From NCBI GenBank assembly GCA_963665395.2, contig OY762251.1, positions 2,542,001 to 2,606,000 on the forward strand: a DNA stretch of 64,000 nucleotides. The letters run 5' to 3'. Within the stretch, counting starts at the first letter, position 1. Every line of letters starts with the position of its first letter. A program made the position numbers and the translations under genes. Positions 25,159 through 33,908 of the stretch are shown in pieces. Below the pieces are notes generated by a model, which saw only the letters and a list, made by a program, of their open reading frames with translations, searched no databases and had not been told where the DNA came from. The stretch is from Bin87 sp963665395. Its GTDB lineage: Bacteria; Chloroflexota; Dehalococcoidia; Lucifugimonadales; UBA3495.

Positions 25159-25260
25159 CGTGCGGGGTACGGGGGTATCATAGCCGCCGTTTCCTGACGC
25201 GCTGGCCCCACCGGCCGGCGCGCCCGAGATAGCATAGCCGCCCGGCGCGAAAACGGCCCG

Positions 25261-25288
25261 CTGACAGGGCCGCTGTTCGTGCTATAAT
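25261..25288 (+). promoter_or_regulatory. Predicted sigma-70 promoter of the Mo hydroxylase M-S genes
   Basis: CTGACA (25261-25266), 16-base spacer, TATAAT (25283-25288). Transcription would start near 25295, followed at once by AGGAGG (25298-25303) and the ATG at 25309: a very short, efficient leader. Confidence 0.7.
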
Positions 25289-25308
25289 CTGCCCCGCAGG
25301 AGGTGCCC

Positions 25309-26184
25309 ATGCGAGCTATTGATTACCAAGCCCCTACTTCCCTCAGCGACGCCGTGTCCATAATGGCGCAGCACGGCGACCGTGCCCGCGCCTTGGCCGG
25401 CGGCACTGACATCCTGGTGCAGCTGCGCGGCGGCCGGTACGAACTTGACGTGCTGGTTGACACGAAGAAAATTCCCGAGTTGAACGGCCTCAACCTCAGC
25501 GACAGCGGCCTGCAAATCGGCGCCGCCGTGCCGTGTTACCAGATCTACCAGAACCAGGCCGTTGCCGCCGCTTATCCCGGTCTCATTGACGCCGCCGGCA
25601 TGATCGGCAGCATCCAGATCCAGGGCCGCGCGACCGTTGGCGGCAACCTGTGCAACGCTGCCCCGTCCGGCGACACCATCCCGCCGGTGATTACTCTCGG
25701 CGGCGAAGCCCATATCAACGGCCCCAACGGCTGGCGCACCGTGCCCACCGAGGATTTCTGCACTGGCCCGGGCCGCAACGTTCTGGAACCGGGCGAACTG
25801 CTGGTCGCCGTTCAGCTTCCGGCCCCGGCCGCCAACTCCGGCACCGCTTACCTGCGGTTCATCCCGCGCAACGAGATGGATATCGCCGTGGCCGGCGTGT
25901 CCTCGTCGGTAGCGCTGGACGCCTCGGGCCAGAACTTCGTCTCGGCCCGCATCGCTTTGGCATCCGTCGGCCCGACCCCTATCCTGGCTACCGCCGCTGG
26001 CGACAGCCTGGCTGGCAAGGCCGTTTCCGATGACGCCATCGCCGAGGCCGGCCGTCTGGCCAGCGAAGCCGCTACCCCCATCACCGATATGCGCGGCACC
26101 ATCCGCCAGCGTCACCACCTGGTGGACGTGCTGACCCGCCGCACTCTGAACATTGCCATCCGGCGCGCCCGAGGGGAGGAATAA
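25309..26184 (+). CDS. Molybdenum hydroxylase FAD-binding (medium) subunit
   Basis: 291 residues. LAGGTDILVQLR, the first FAD motif, and GRATVGGNLCNAAPSGDTIP, the second, are those of CoxM/XdhB-type subunits; C-terminal TDMRGTIRQRHHLVDVLTRR closes the domain. It passes electrons from the Fe-S subunit to FAD. Start at 25309 is fixed by AGGAGG 5 bases upstream. Two bases from the small subunit gene. Confidence 0.92.
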   Translation: MRAIDYQAPTSLSDAVSIMAQHGDRARALAGGTDILVQLRGGRYELDVLVDTKKIPELNGLNLSDSGLQIGAAVPCYQIYQNQAVAAAYPGLIDAAGMIGSIQIQGRATVGGNLCNAAPSGDTIPPVITLGGEAHINGPNGWRTVPTEDFCTGPGRNVLEPGELLVAVQLPAPAANSGTAYLRFIPRNEMDIAVAGVSSSVALDASGQNFVSARIALASVGPTPILATAAGDSLAGKAVSDDAIAEAGRLASEAATPITDMRGTIRQRHHLVDVLTRRTLNIAIRRARGEE

Positions 26185-26186
26185 CA

Positions 26187-26666
26187 ATGCCCGGACTTGT
26201 CCACGTAACCACCACCATCAACGGCAACCAGACCGACTTTCTCTGCGAGCCGCGGCAGAGCCTCTTGGAGTGCCTGCGCGACGTCGTCGGCATGACCGGC
26301 TCCAAAGAGGGCTGCAACGACGGCAACTGCGGCGCTTGCACGGTCAACCTGGACGGCCGCATCGTCTGCTCCTGCTTGGTGCTGGGCGTCGAGGCCCAGG
26401 GCGCCCAGGTCAATACCATTGAAGGTGTTGCCTCCGCCGATGGTCTCCACCCCATTCAGCAGGCGTTCCTGGAGAACGCCGCGCTCCAGTGCGGCATCTG
26501 CACCCCCGGCTTCATCGTCGCCGCCAAGGCCCTGCTGGACGCCGAGCCGGACGCCGACGAGGGCCGCATCCGCCACTGGCTGGCCGGCAACCTCTGCCGC
26601 TGCACCGGCTACGACAAAATCGTCCGCGCCGTCCTGGACGCGGGGGAGCGAATGCGAGCGGGATAA
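26187..26666 (+). CDS. Molybdenum hydroxylase [2Fe-2S] (small) subunit
   Basis: 159 residues. N-terminal plant-type cluster CNDGNCGACTVNLDGRIVCSC and C-terminal cluster CGICTPGFI…CRCTGYDKIV, as in CoxS/XdhC. The partner large subunit gene is at 29992, separated by 3.3 kb of opposite-strand genes, an unusual break in the M-S-L order. Confidence 0.95.
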   Translation: MPGLVHVTTTINGNQTDFLCEPRQSLLECLRDVVGMTGSKEGCNDGNCGACTVNLDGRIVCSCLVLGVEAQGAQVNTIEGVASADGLHPIQQAFLENAALQCGICTPGFIVAAKALLDAEPDADEGRIRHWLAGNLCRCTGYDKIVRAVLDAGERMRAG

Positions 26667-26695
26667 CTGCTTGCGTCGCCAGACCGTTTGACGTA

Positions 26696-26724
26696 GGGGC
26701 AGTCCTGGTGGCTGCCCCTTATTA
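26696..26724 (+). terminator. Hairpin with T-rich tail after the small subunit gene
   Basis: GGGGCAG (26696-26702), 9-base loop, CTGCCCC (26712-26718), then TTATTATT. A plausible intrinsic terminator for the M-S transcript; the tail looks like a remnant of the 28-bp palindrome family (TTATTCGCC follows). Confidence 0.5.
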
Positions 26725-26735
26725 TTCGCCCGCCC

Positions 26736-27872
26736 TTATGTGGCCGGAGCTGGGGCCAGCGCGTTGGCGGACTGCCGGAAAGACAACGCCACTTGGTCAA
26801 TGTGGGGCTTGTTCTTGTAATAAAACAAGTCGTCGTTGGTCAAGCCGGTAATGTCCAGCGCCAAGGTCAGCATATGCGGCTGTAGATGGCGGTTCAGGTA
26901 CATTCCCGCGCCGGCGCCGGCTAATGTACCAGCAATACCGCCAACAAGATTGCCAACGCCTGGAATGACCGAGCCAGCCGCCCCACCGCCCATTACTCCC
27001 ACAGCAGACAGAACCGTTGTAACGCCCATTCGGGACATCAGCGTCAAGGTTTGGACGACTTGGATTTTATTACGGGTAGTGCGATCCACGGTTTTGAATT
27101 GGCGCTCGGTTTGGATGACGCCATATATGAGCCTTGAGGCAGCGAGGATTGCTCCGGCATAAGGGATGATTTCGCCCACGCCATCGGGAATGTCTATGCC
27201 CAGGTTGTCGGTCAGGAGATCCAAGCCTTCGTTGACGTCTCCGGTCAGTTCGGCGTTTGAGCGAATGTCCGTCATCTGGCCTATGAGTTCAGGGCTGCGT
27301 TCGGCAATTTTATCGAATGCCTCACTGCTGACAGCGAACTGTACTTCTGGATTGTCGAGCATCAGGCTCTGGATGTTGCCGGCGGATTCAGCGGCGTAAG
27401 CTTTGACCTGAATAGGAACTTCGGTCCCGTCGGGCCAAATCGCCAGCATATCTATGCCGGGATAGTTCTGTGCATCTGGAAGAACAACCGTGGCGCCCTG
27501 ACTTTCCAACCAGTCCTTGACTTCAAGCTCCGCGACTTTGCCTTTTATGTTGTTGATGAATCCCTGTGTCGCTTCTGCGCCATTATGTTGTGCCTCCGCA
27601 AAAGCATCATGCAAAGGCACCGCGCCCGATTGGACGGGAGCAGCCATTTCGTAAGCTTCTTGCAATCTCTGATGCACGTCATCGTTGATGTCCAATTCTG
27701 ACCAAAGGAGGCCCGTCGCGACAGAAACTGCTGACGCTACTTCAGCGGCCGCTGTTGCCGGGTCGGTTGCGAGCAAAGTCTCGATTTGCTGTCGATACGA
27801 CCGCTGTTGTTCCGGGCCGTCCGCGGGTAGCTCTCGCAACGCAGGCAGCAGGTCCAGTGATTGCATCGTCAT
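26736..27872 (-). CDS. Mrr-like nuclease domain with C-terminal glycine-zipper membrane region
   Basis: 378 residues. Residues 108-160 have the restriction-endonuclease core of the Mrr subtype: Glu115/Glu117 in KGKVAELEVKDWLESQG, Asp141 in YPGIDMLAIW and Gln155-x-Lys157 in VPIQVKAYA. Residues 285-326 (VLSAVGVMGGGAAGSVIPGV and GNLVGGIAGTLAGAGAGMYL) form Gly-zipper-like hydrophobic segments that could insert in a membrane. The combination suggests a membrane-linked DNA nuclease, perhaps an abortive defence effector. It lies 8 bases downstream of the coiled-coil gene, so the two are an operon. Confidence 0.65.
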   Translation of the reverse strand: MTMQSLDLLPALRELPADGPEQQRSYRQQIETLLATDPATAAAEVASAVSVATGLLWSELDINDDVHQRLQEAYEMAAPVQSGAVPLHDAFAEAQHNGAEATQGFINNIKGKVAELEVKDWLESQGATVVLPDAQNYPGIDMLAIWPDGTEVPIQVKAYAAESAGNIQSLMLDNPEVQFAVSSEAFDKIAERSPELIGQMTDIRSNAELTGDVNEGLDLLTDNLGIDIPDGVGEIIPYAGAILAASRLIYGVIQTERQFKTVDRTTRNKIQVVQTLTLMSRMGVTTVLSAVGVMGGGAAGSVIPGVGNLVGGIAGTLAGAGAGMYLNRHLQPHMLTLALDITGLTNDDLFYYKNKPHIDQVALSFRQSANALAPAPAT

Positions 27873-27880
27873 AACGCCCC

Positions 27881-28744
27881 CTAAGCCAATAAGGCAATGA
27901 TTACCGCAACCACAGCGACGGCTACCGCGCCAGCCGCAACGGCGGTAAGCCGGTTGCGTGTCCGCCGCGCCTCCTGTTGAACACTCGCGATTGAGGCTTC
28001 ATACTTTTGGGATTGCTCCGCATTGGCCTGCCGCAAGGCTTCCGCATGGACAGCGTTCAAATGGGTGGTTGCTTCTTCCAACGCCGCATCGTATTGCTTC
28101 GCTTGTTCTGCCAACGCATCCGCAACGACCCGGCCGACCAGTTGCGGCAAGTCGTCGTGCTCGGCAATGTGCTTGGTGAGCAGTTCATTTTGGCGAATGA
28201 CGCGGGGGATTAGCGCTTGGTTGATGCGGTCCTGCTCTTCCCAAAAGCGCACCCTTTCAGCAATGCCCGGAGTTTCGATGTCTGGGGCATCATCAACCTC
28301 GCCGTAGTCATCCGCAGTCCAGAGCCCCGGGTCTCCAAGCGTCAAAAATCCGGACCGATAGGTTCTGATAAGGCGTTTCAGCTGGGAGATGGTTTTAGCG
28401 TTGCCCATCCGGTAAGTGACCTCAACACCCTCATCGAATACCAGCTTGAATTCTCTGTCGTGACCAGTGCTATCCACTCGGCGCAGTTCACCATACGTAG
28501 CGACGGTGACGGATGGATTGTCGTCGTCATCCGTTTCGTCGGTATCAGCCAGGATAATGCCCTGTAGCGTAAGCGCCATAACCGTGGCGCCAAAGTTGAA
28601 GGTGGTGTGATGCAAAATGCGGTCGCCGGTATTGCCGATGAAGTCATGGATTGCAGCGAGACCGACGGTGTTGGAATCCTCATCACCTATCTTAATAGGA
28701 ATTCCGGCTTGCGGGGTAATAGTGGTGGAGTGCCGAGTAGCCAT
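27881..28744 (-). CDS. Tail-anchored coiled-coil protein of unknown function
   Basis: 287 residues. N-terminal beta-rich part (to about 130) with an acidic loop DTDETDDDDNPS, a long helical region at about 165-262 (e.g. DALAEQAKQYDAALEEATTH) that should form a coiled coil, and one C-terminal membrane helix (268-287, AAGAVAVAVVAVIIALLA). No family recognised. Upstream partner of the Mrr-like membrane nuclease; a sensor or scaffold role is inferred. Confidence 0.6.
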   Translation of the reverse strand: MATRHSTTITPQAGIPIKIGDEDSNTVGLAAIHDFIGNTGDRILHHTTFNFGATVMALTLQGIILADTDETDDDDNPSVTVATYGELRRVDSTGHDREFKLVFDEGVEVTYRMGNAKTISQLKRLIRTYRSGFLTLGDPGLWTADDYGEVDDAPDIETPGIAERVRFWEEQDRINQALIPRVIRQNELLTKHIAEHDDLPQLVGRVVADALAEQAKQYDAALEEATTHLNAVHAEALRQANAEQSQKYEASIASVQQEARRTRNRLTAVAAGAVAVAVVAVIIALLA

Positions 28745-28808
28745 AATTGATAGTGCTCCTTGTAGGGAGTGTAGCGGTGTGCCGAGGTCGGACGCATTAG
28801 TTTGGCGG

Positions 28809-29153
28809 TCATCGTCCGCGTTGTCTCCGCAAATCCGGAATTGGCACTATCAACGCTTCGCCGGAGCGGCAGTCTGCTATTGCCACCTTGACCGCCTCGA
28901 TTTCGCGCTCAATGCTGGGGCGATGATTGGTTGTGAGTGCAATCACTCGCAGTCCAATGGCCGGCAGGTTGTGCTGGTATGGGATGCTTTGGTCGGCGGT
29001 GATGAATAGGTCGTACCCGGACGTTGCCGTCCGGCGCAGCAGCTCGCCGTTGCGTAGGGTATCCCAGCCAAGGTAGCGGGCAGTGTGAACTTTGTGGTCG
29101 GTTATCAGGCGGCGCAGGCTTTCCGGTATGTTGTGATCCAGCAGTATCCTCAT
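28809..29153 (-). CDS. DUF5615-type PIN-like toxin
   Basis: 114 residues. MRILLDHNIPESLRRLITDH, then HTARYLGWDTLRNGELLRRT and GYDLFITADQSIPYQHNL, are the Mut7-C/PIN-like DUF5615 landmarks with Asp residues expected in the active site. Its start overlaps the DUF433 gene by 4 bases, the standard order of this toxin-antitoxin type. Confidence 0.85.
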   Translation of the reverse strand: MRILLDHNIPESLRRLITDHKVHTARYLGWDTLRNGELLRRTATSGYDLFITADQSIPYQHNLPAIGLRVIALTTNHRPSIEREIEAVKVAIADCRSGEALIVPIPDLRRQRGR

Positions 29154-29875
29154 ACCGTCGGCGCTTTGGAAATGTTCTGGTTAATGGCAGTGCCAGGGAT
29201 TCCAGCGTACCGCCCCAAGTCCGATGCCTCGTGTTGCAGCACCTGGCGAACTTGTTCCAGGCTCACCACTGGGAAGTCGGTCAGAAAGTCCTCGATGCTG
29301 TCGCCGTTGCTCAGGTGCAGGAAAAGGTCTTGCACCGGCATCCTGGTCCCTCTGAACACCCAGGCCCCATTGCAGACGTCAGGGTCTCGCTCCACAGCCG
29401 GGCAGGCAAGCCAATGCCAGTCCCTGCGGGCGTATTGCATCAGGATGCTGACTGCCTTGGTAGTGTAGGCTGGAATGGGTTCCAGCAACAGGCCGACCAC
29501 GGCGTCAAACGGCGTTGCCGTATCACCAACCGCACAGTTGTAGCGGCTTTCCGCAGAACCGACGCCGCAGTCATAGTAATGCACGATGTGGCCGGGCTGG
29601 GCTGTGTCATTCCCTATGTTGATCACTTCGGCTTGCCATGTGGCGGGCTGAAAGGACACCGGCTTTTCGTCGCCGCCGTACACCTCTGCCATTCGGATAG
29701 GATCACGGGGCTTATTGACGGTTGGATTGCGCCTCAGGAATTCGTAAAGTTCATCGTGGGCAAGGATGCCGACGGCAGTACCCACCCGACACAGCTGGTT
29801 CGGTACCGGGTCCAGAGGGTGGTCCACTGGCACACGGACGAAATTAGGAGAGTTCGGCCAAGCGCTCATCAGCAA
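29150..29875 (-). CDS. DUF433 antitoxin-like protein with a long N-terminal extension
   Basis: 241 residues. Only residues about 165-225 (DPDVCNGAWVFRGTRMPVQD, then FLTDFPVVSLEQVRQVLQ) are DUF433, the antitoxin partner of DUF5615. DUF433 proteins are normally under 110 residues. The first 160 residues match nothing I recognise and include cysteines (HYYDCGVGSAESRYNCAVGD) and Trp-rich segments. It may sense something or hold a second function. A start much further in is possible but no strong SD forces it. Confidence 0.7.
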   Translation of the reverse strand: MLMSAWPNSPNFVRVPVDHPLDPVPNQLCRVGTAVGILAHDELYEFLRRNPTVNKPRDPIRMAEVYGGDEKPVSFQPATWQAEVINIGNDTAQPGHIVHYYDCGVGSAESRYNCAVGDTATPFDAVVGLLLEPIPAYTTKAVSILMQYARRDWHWLACPAVERDPDVCNGAWVFRGTRMPVQDLFLHLSNGDSIEDFLTDFPVVSLEQVRQVLQHEASDLGRYAGIPGTAINQNISKAPTV

Positions 29876-29991
29876 TCTCCGTACTACTCACAGCAACTTC
29901 CTGTCATAGTCAATGCTACTCATCAGCGCCGCCTCTGTCAACGTGCGCTATAATCTCCCAACGAAAACCGCCAACCATGAGGTGAACCAAA

Positions 29992-32268
29992 GTGACGACA
30001 GCAAACCAGGTGCTTTCGGAAGTTGAGTACGACGTAGTCGGCAAGCGCCCCGTCCGTCCCGATGGTGTGGACAAGGTAACCGGCCGCGCCCAGTACGGCG
30101 CCGACCTGAACCTGACCGGCCTGCTGCACGGGCGCGTCCTGCGCAGCCCCCACGCCCACGCCCGCATCAAGTCCGTGGATACCAGCCGGGCCGAGGCACT
30201 GCCCGGCGTCCGCGCCGTGGTGACCGCCACCGACCTGCCCTTCGCATCAATGAGCGAGGAAGAGCTGGGCAACGACTACAACCGCTTCAAGTTCCTCAGC
30301 GACAACTTCCTGGCCTCCGACAAGGCGCTGTATCGCGGCCATGCCGTGGCCGCCGTGGCTGCCGACAACGCCCACGTCGCCGAGGCGGCCCTGGCCCTCA
30401 TCGAAGTGGATTACGAGGTGCTGGAAGCCGTCATCGACGTGCGGGCGGCCATGCAGGACGGCGCGCCCCTGCTGCACGACGACCGGCTCCACACCTCGGC
30501 CATGGGCGAGGTTTCCGAAAAGCCCAGCAACGTCGCCGCCTACATGAAGTTCGAGAAGGGCGACACCGCCGCCGGCTTCGCTGCCTCCGACGTTATCGTG
30601 GAGCGGGAGTTCACCACCGCCTCGGTGCACCAGGGCTACATCGAGCCGCACAACGCCACCGCCCACTGGCGCGCCGACGGGCAAATCAACATCTGGTGCA
30701 GCACCCAGGGCGCTTTTGTGGTGCGGGCCAACACCGCCGACGCGCTCAGGGTGGACGTGTCCGACGTGAAGGTCACGCCCATGGAAATCGGCGGCGGCTT
30801 CGGCGGCAAGGTGTCCTTCTACCTGGAGCCGGTGGCCGCGCTGCTGTCCCGCAAGGCCGGCGCGCCGGTGAAAGTCCTGATGAGCCGCACCGAGGTCTTT
30901 GAGGGCAGCGGCCCCGCTCCCGGCAGCTGGATGCGCGTCAAGATGGGCGCCAACAACGCCGGCAAAATCACCGCCGCCGAGATCGAGCTGGCCTTCGAGG
31001 CCGGCGCCTACCCCGGCTCGCCGGTGATGCAGGGGGCGACCTGCGCCTTCGCCTGCTACGAGCTGGAAAACGGGACGGTTGAAGGCTACGACGTGGTGGT
31101 GAACAAACCCAAAACCGCCGCCTACCGCGCCCCCGGTTCTCCGCAAGCCGCCTTCGGCGTGGAGCAGGTGGTGGACGAGCTGTGCCAGAAGCTGGGAGTT
31201 GACCCGGTGGAGTTCCGCCTGAACAACGCCGTGACGGAAGGTTCCCGCAAGGTGGAGGGGCCGGTGTTCCAGAAAATCGGCTTGGTGGAATGCCTGGAGG
31301 CGGCTCGCAACCATGACCACTACCGCACGCCGCTGGAAGGAGCCAACCGGGGCCGGGGCATCGCCGCGGGCTTCTGGATGAACCGCGGCTTCCACTCCAG
31401 CGTCAACATGACCGTCAACCCCGACGGCACGGTGAACCTGATTGAGGGTTCGGTGGACATCGGCGGCTCCCGCGCCTCCATCGCCCAGCAGGCCGCCGAG
31501 ACCCTGGGCATCGCCTACGAGGACATCAAGCCGCAAGTGGTGGACACCGACTCCATCGGCTACACCATGGTCACCGGCGGCAGCCGCACCACCTTCGCCA
31601 CCGGCTGGGCCGCCATCCTGGCCGCCGAGGACGTGAAGACGCAGCTGGTGGAGCGCGCCGCGTCCATCTGGGACGTGCCGGCCGACGAGGTGGAGTACGA
31701 CGGCGGCGTCATCAGCCACAAGTCAGAGGAACTGAGTTTCACTTTCAAGGAACTGGCCCGCCAGCTCTACACCACCGGCGGCGGCATCACCGGCACCGCC
31801 AGCCTTGACCCCACCGGCGAGGGCAACTCCTTCGGCGTGCATCTGGTGGACGTGGAGGTTGACCCGGACACCGGCAAGACGGAAATCCTGCGCTACACCG
31901 CCATCCAGGACGCCGGCAAGGCGGTGCATCCCAGCTACGTGGAGGGCCAGATCCAGGGCGGCGCCGTGCAGGGCATCGGCTGGGCGCTGAACGAGGAATA
32001 CTACTTCAGCGACAACGGCCGGATGATGAACTCCAGCTTCCTGGACTACCGTATGCCCACTTCCCTGGACTTGCCCATGATCGACACGGTCATCGTGGAG
32101 GTAGCCAACCCCGGCCACCCCTACGGCGTGCGCGGCGTGGGCGAAGTACCCATCGTACCCCCGCTGGCCGCCATCGCCAACGCAGTGGGCGAGGCCACCG
32201 GACAGCGCCTGACCAGCCTGCCCATCACGCCGGGCAGCGTGCTGGAAGCCGAGTGGAACGGCGGGTAA
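29992..32268 (+). CDS. Molybdenum hydroxylase molybdopterin-binding (large) subunit
   Basis: 758 residues. VGKRPVRPDGVDKVTGRAQY opening, EIGGGFGGK, the active-site loop AAYRAPGSPQAAFGVEQ and C-terminal GVGEVPIVPPLAAIANAVGE with the catalytic Glu. The loop is not the AYXCSFR of true form I CO dehydrogenase, so this is a xanthine-dehydrogenase-family enzyme of unknown substrate. GTG start with GAGGTGA before it; TATAAT at 29949-29954 may be its own -10, fitting its separation from the M and S genes. Confidence 0.93.
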   Translation: MTTANQVLSEVEYDVVGKRPVRPDGVDKVTGRAQYGADLNLTGLLHGRVLRSPHAHARIKSVDTSRAEALPGVRAVVTATDLPFASMSEEELGNDYNRFKFLSDNFLASDKALYRGHAVAAVAADNAHVAEAALALIEVDYEVLEAVIDVRAAMQDGAPLLHDDRLHTSAMGEVSEKPSNVAAYMKFEKGDTAAGFAASDVIVEREFTTASVHQGYIEPHNATAHWRADGQINIWCSTQGAFVVRANTADALRVDVSDVKVTPMEIGGGFGGKVSFYLEPVAALLSRKAGAPVKVLMSRTEVFEGSGPAPGSWMRVKMGANNAGKITAAEIELAFEAGAYPGSPVMQGATCAFACYELENGTVEGYDVVVNKPKTAAYRAPGSPQAAFGVEQVVDELCQKLGVDPVEFRLNNAVTEGSRKVEGPVFQKIGLVECLEAARNHDHYRTPLEGANRGRGIAAGFWMNRGFHSSVNMTVNPDGTVNLIEGSVDIGGSRASIAQQAAETLGIAYEDIKPQVVDTDSIGYTMVTGGSRTTFATGWAAILAAEDVKTQLVERAASIWDVPADEVEYDGGVISHKSEELSFTFKELARQLYTTGGGITGTASLDPTGEGNSFGVHLVDVEVDPDTGKTEILRYTAIQDAGKAVHPSYVEGQIQGGAVQGIGWALNEEYYFSDNGRMMNSSFLDYRMPTSLDLPMIDTVIVEVANPGHPYGVRGVGEVPIVPPLAAIANAVGEATGQRLTSLPITPGSVLEAEWNGG

Positions 32269-32358
32269 GGGGCTGATACAATGATCTAACGCGGGATGCC
32301 GGGCCGACGGAACTCGGTCCGGCGTTCGAAAACACCGCGCCAATCAGGGAGAACCCAA

Positions 32359-33027
32359 ATGGTTGAGGCCACCGAGGTCCAAGTTACCAGAAATAGGGGC
32401 ATTGTGTATGTGCTGAGCAATCAGGCAATGCCAAATTATGTCAAAATTGGCATAACCAACGGCAACTCTGCTGGAGATGTTCAAGCCCGAATGCGGCAAT
32501 TGGACAACACCAGCGTACCCCTTCCTTTTGACTGTGAATATGCGGCAGAGGTTGAAAATTACGAACAGGTTGAGAGGGCTTTGTTGACCGCGTTCGGGGA
32601 CCGACGTGTGCGTAATCGCGAATTTTTCTACGAAGTCGCACCTTACCGAATCAAGGCAATCATAAAGCTGCACGAAATTCAAGAGGTGACCCCTGGCCTA
32701 ACCACGAGCGATTATCCTGGCGAGGTTGTGGGGGAAGTCCCAACGGTCCCGTCGCCAACTCCAGGTGGACGGGCAGCGAATTTCAGGTTTTCGTTAGCAG
32801 GAGTTGAGACTGGCGCAATTTTGGAATGGGCAGACGACCGGGAAATAACCTGCCGAGTCGTTGATGACCGTCATGTAGAGTACGAGGGTGAGAGTAAAAC
32901 TCTTTCCGCACTAACAAAAGATCTCAAAGGATGGCCATCGGCAAGGGGCAGCTTATACTGGATTTACCAAGAAGAAACTCTGCAAGAGCGACGTGACCGG
33001 ATTGAGGCGGAAGCGGACGACATTTGA
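32359..33027 (+). CDS. GIY-YIG (T5orf172-type) nuclease with RAMA-like C-terminus
   Basis: 222 residues. GIVYVLSNQAMPNYVKIGIT followed by QARMRQLDNTSVPLPFDCEY is the T5orf172 GIY-YIG fold; EYAAEVENYEQVERALLTAF and RVRNREFFYEV continue it. The C-terminal half (FSLAGVETGAILEWADDREI, then DRHVEYEGESKTLSALTKDL) resembles the RAMA domain that reads modified DNA. DNA cleavage or damage role inferred. Base composition is visibly lower in GC than its neighbours, suggesting transfer. Confidence 0.75.
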   Translation: MVEATEVQVTRNRGIVYVLSNQAMPNYVKIGITNGNSAGDVQARMRQLDNTSVPLPFDCEYAAEVENYEQVERALLTAFGDRRVRNREFFYEVAPYRIKAIIKLHEIQEVTPGLTTSDYPGEVVGEVPTVPSPTPGGRAANFRFSLAGVETGAILEWADDREITCRVVDDRHVEYEGESKTLSALTKDLKGWPSARGSLYWIYQEETLQERRDRIEAEADDI

Positions 33028-33088
33028 TCACACGTCTCTGGCCGTCAGGCGTCGATACCGCGACCTACCTAAACGGGAGGCTGTTGCA

Positions 33089-33418
33089 ATGACCTACGGC
33101 GTTATCGACAAATCCCTCGAGCAGCAAATCGTTGACATCGTGCAGTGCACGCTGGACGATCACTATCAAGGCGAGCTGACCTTCGGCCCCATCCGCGTCC
33201 AGGAAACGGACGACATGGTGACCGGCGAGTGGTATCTGCAAATTTTCGTCGTGGTGGATGGGGACTACCAGCTTCTGGTCGATGGCTGGTCTTGGGGACT
33301 TGGCTACCACATCGAACCGGAACTCCAGGCCATCGGCGTAACCCAGCACGTACTTCCCCGATACATCCACAAGGACGACTGGGGATGGTTCCATAAGGCG
33401 GAATGCCTTGATTTTTGA
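33089..33418 (+). CDS. Conserved cassette protein, copy 1 (unknown)
   Basis: 109 residues. DKSLEQQIVDIVQCTLDDHY, GEWYLQIFVVVDGDYQLLVD and a Trp-rich end. No family recognised; the VVVDGD stretch faintly recalls a nucleotidyltransferase strand but the G-S and D-x-D motifs are missing. ATG follows CGGGAGG. The HEPN gene starts within its last 11 bases, so the pair is coupled like a toxin and its partner. Confidence 0.7.
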   Translation: MTYGVIDKSLEQQIVDIVQCTLDDHYQGELTFGPIRVQETDDMVTGEWYLQIFVVVDGDYQLLVDGWSWGLGYHIEPELQAIGVTQHVLPRYIHKDDWGWFHKAECLDF

Positions 33419-33872
33419 CGACCTGCTGGACATCGCGCGACGCCTTGCAGAGGGTAGCCCAACACAAACCGACCTGCGTCGCGCCGTCAGCAGCGTGTAT
33501 TACGCTGTGTTTCATGCCATCTGCCAGAGCAACGCAGATACCCTGGTAGGCGACAACCCACAAGACCGGGATGCGTCGGCCTGGCGTCAGGCTTATCGCG
33601 CCCTGGAACACGGTTATGCCCGCCGTCGCTGTCAGCAAGTCCTGCGTAGCGGCAGGTTTTCGCCGCCGATTCAACGCCTGGCCGGTTTTGTTGCTGTGAT
33701 TCAAGACCTTCGCCACCGAGCTGACTACGATCCGGACGCCATTTTCTACCAACCGGAAGTTTTGGCCGCTATTGCCGAGGCTGACGACCACATCACCGCT
33801 TTCCGCGCCGCCCCGGCCCGGGAGCGCCGCGCCTTCGCCGTGTACACCCTGATGCGGGAACGCCAGGACTGA
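33408..33872 (+). CDS. HEPN-domain protein, copy 1
   Basis: 154 residues from a TTG start that overlaps the end of the previous gene. LRRAVSSVYYAVFHAICQSN and IQDLRHRADYDPD are classic HEPN; RHRADYD carries the conserved basic/His motif. HEPN proteins are often RNase toxins neutralised by the gene next door. Copy 2 (34881) keeps an ATG where this copy has ATA. Confidence 0.85.
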   Translation: MIFDDLLDIARRLAEGSPTQTDLRRAVSSVYYAVFHAICQSNADTLVGDNPQDRDASAWRQAYRALEHGYARRRCQQVLRSGRFSPPIQRLAGFVAVIQDLRHRADYDPDAIFYQPEVLAAIAEADDHITAFRAAPARERRAFAVYTLMRERQD

Positions 33873-33908
33873 ACCGCCAACTGACGGTAGGCCACCCGGA
33901 GACATCCA

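Noticed and set aside
30247..31719. 490-codon minus-strand open frame
   Set aside because: Lies within the molybdopterin-binding subunit and has a His/Gly-rich composition typical of GC-rich antisense frames.
29992..32268. Carbon monoxide dehydrogenase large subunit
   Set aside because: The active-site loop reads AYRAPGS, not the AYXCSFR of form I CO dehydrogenase.
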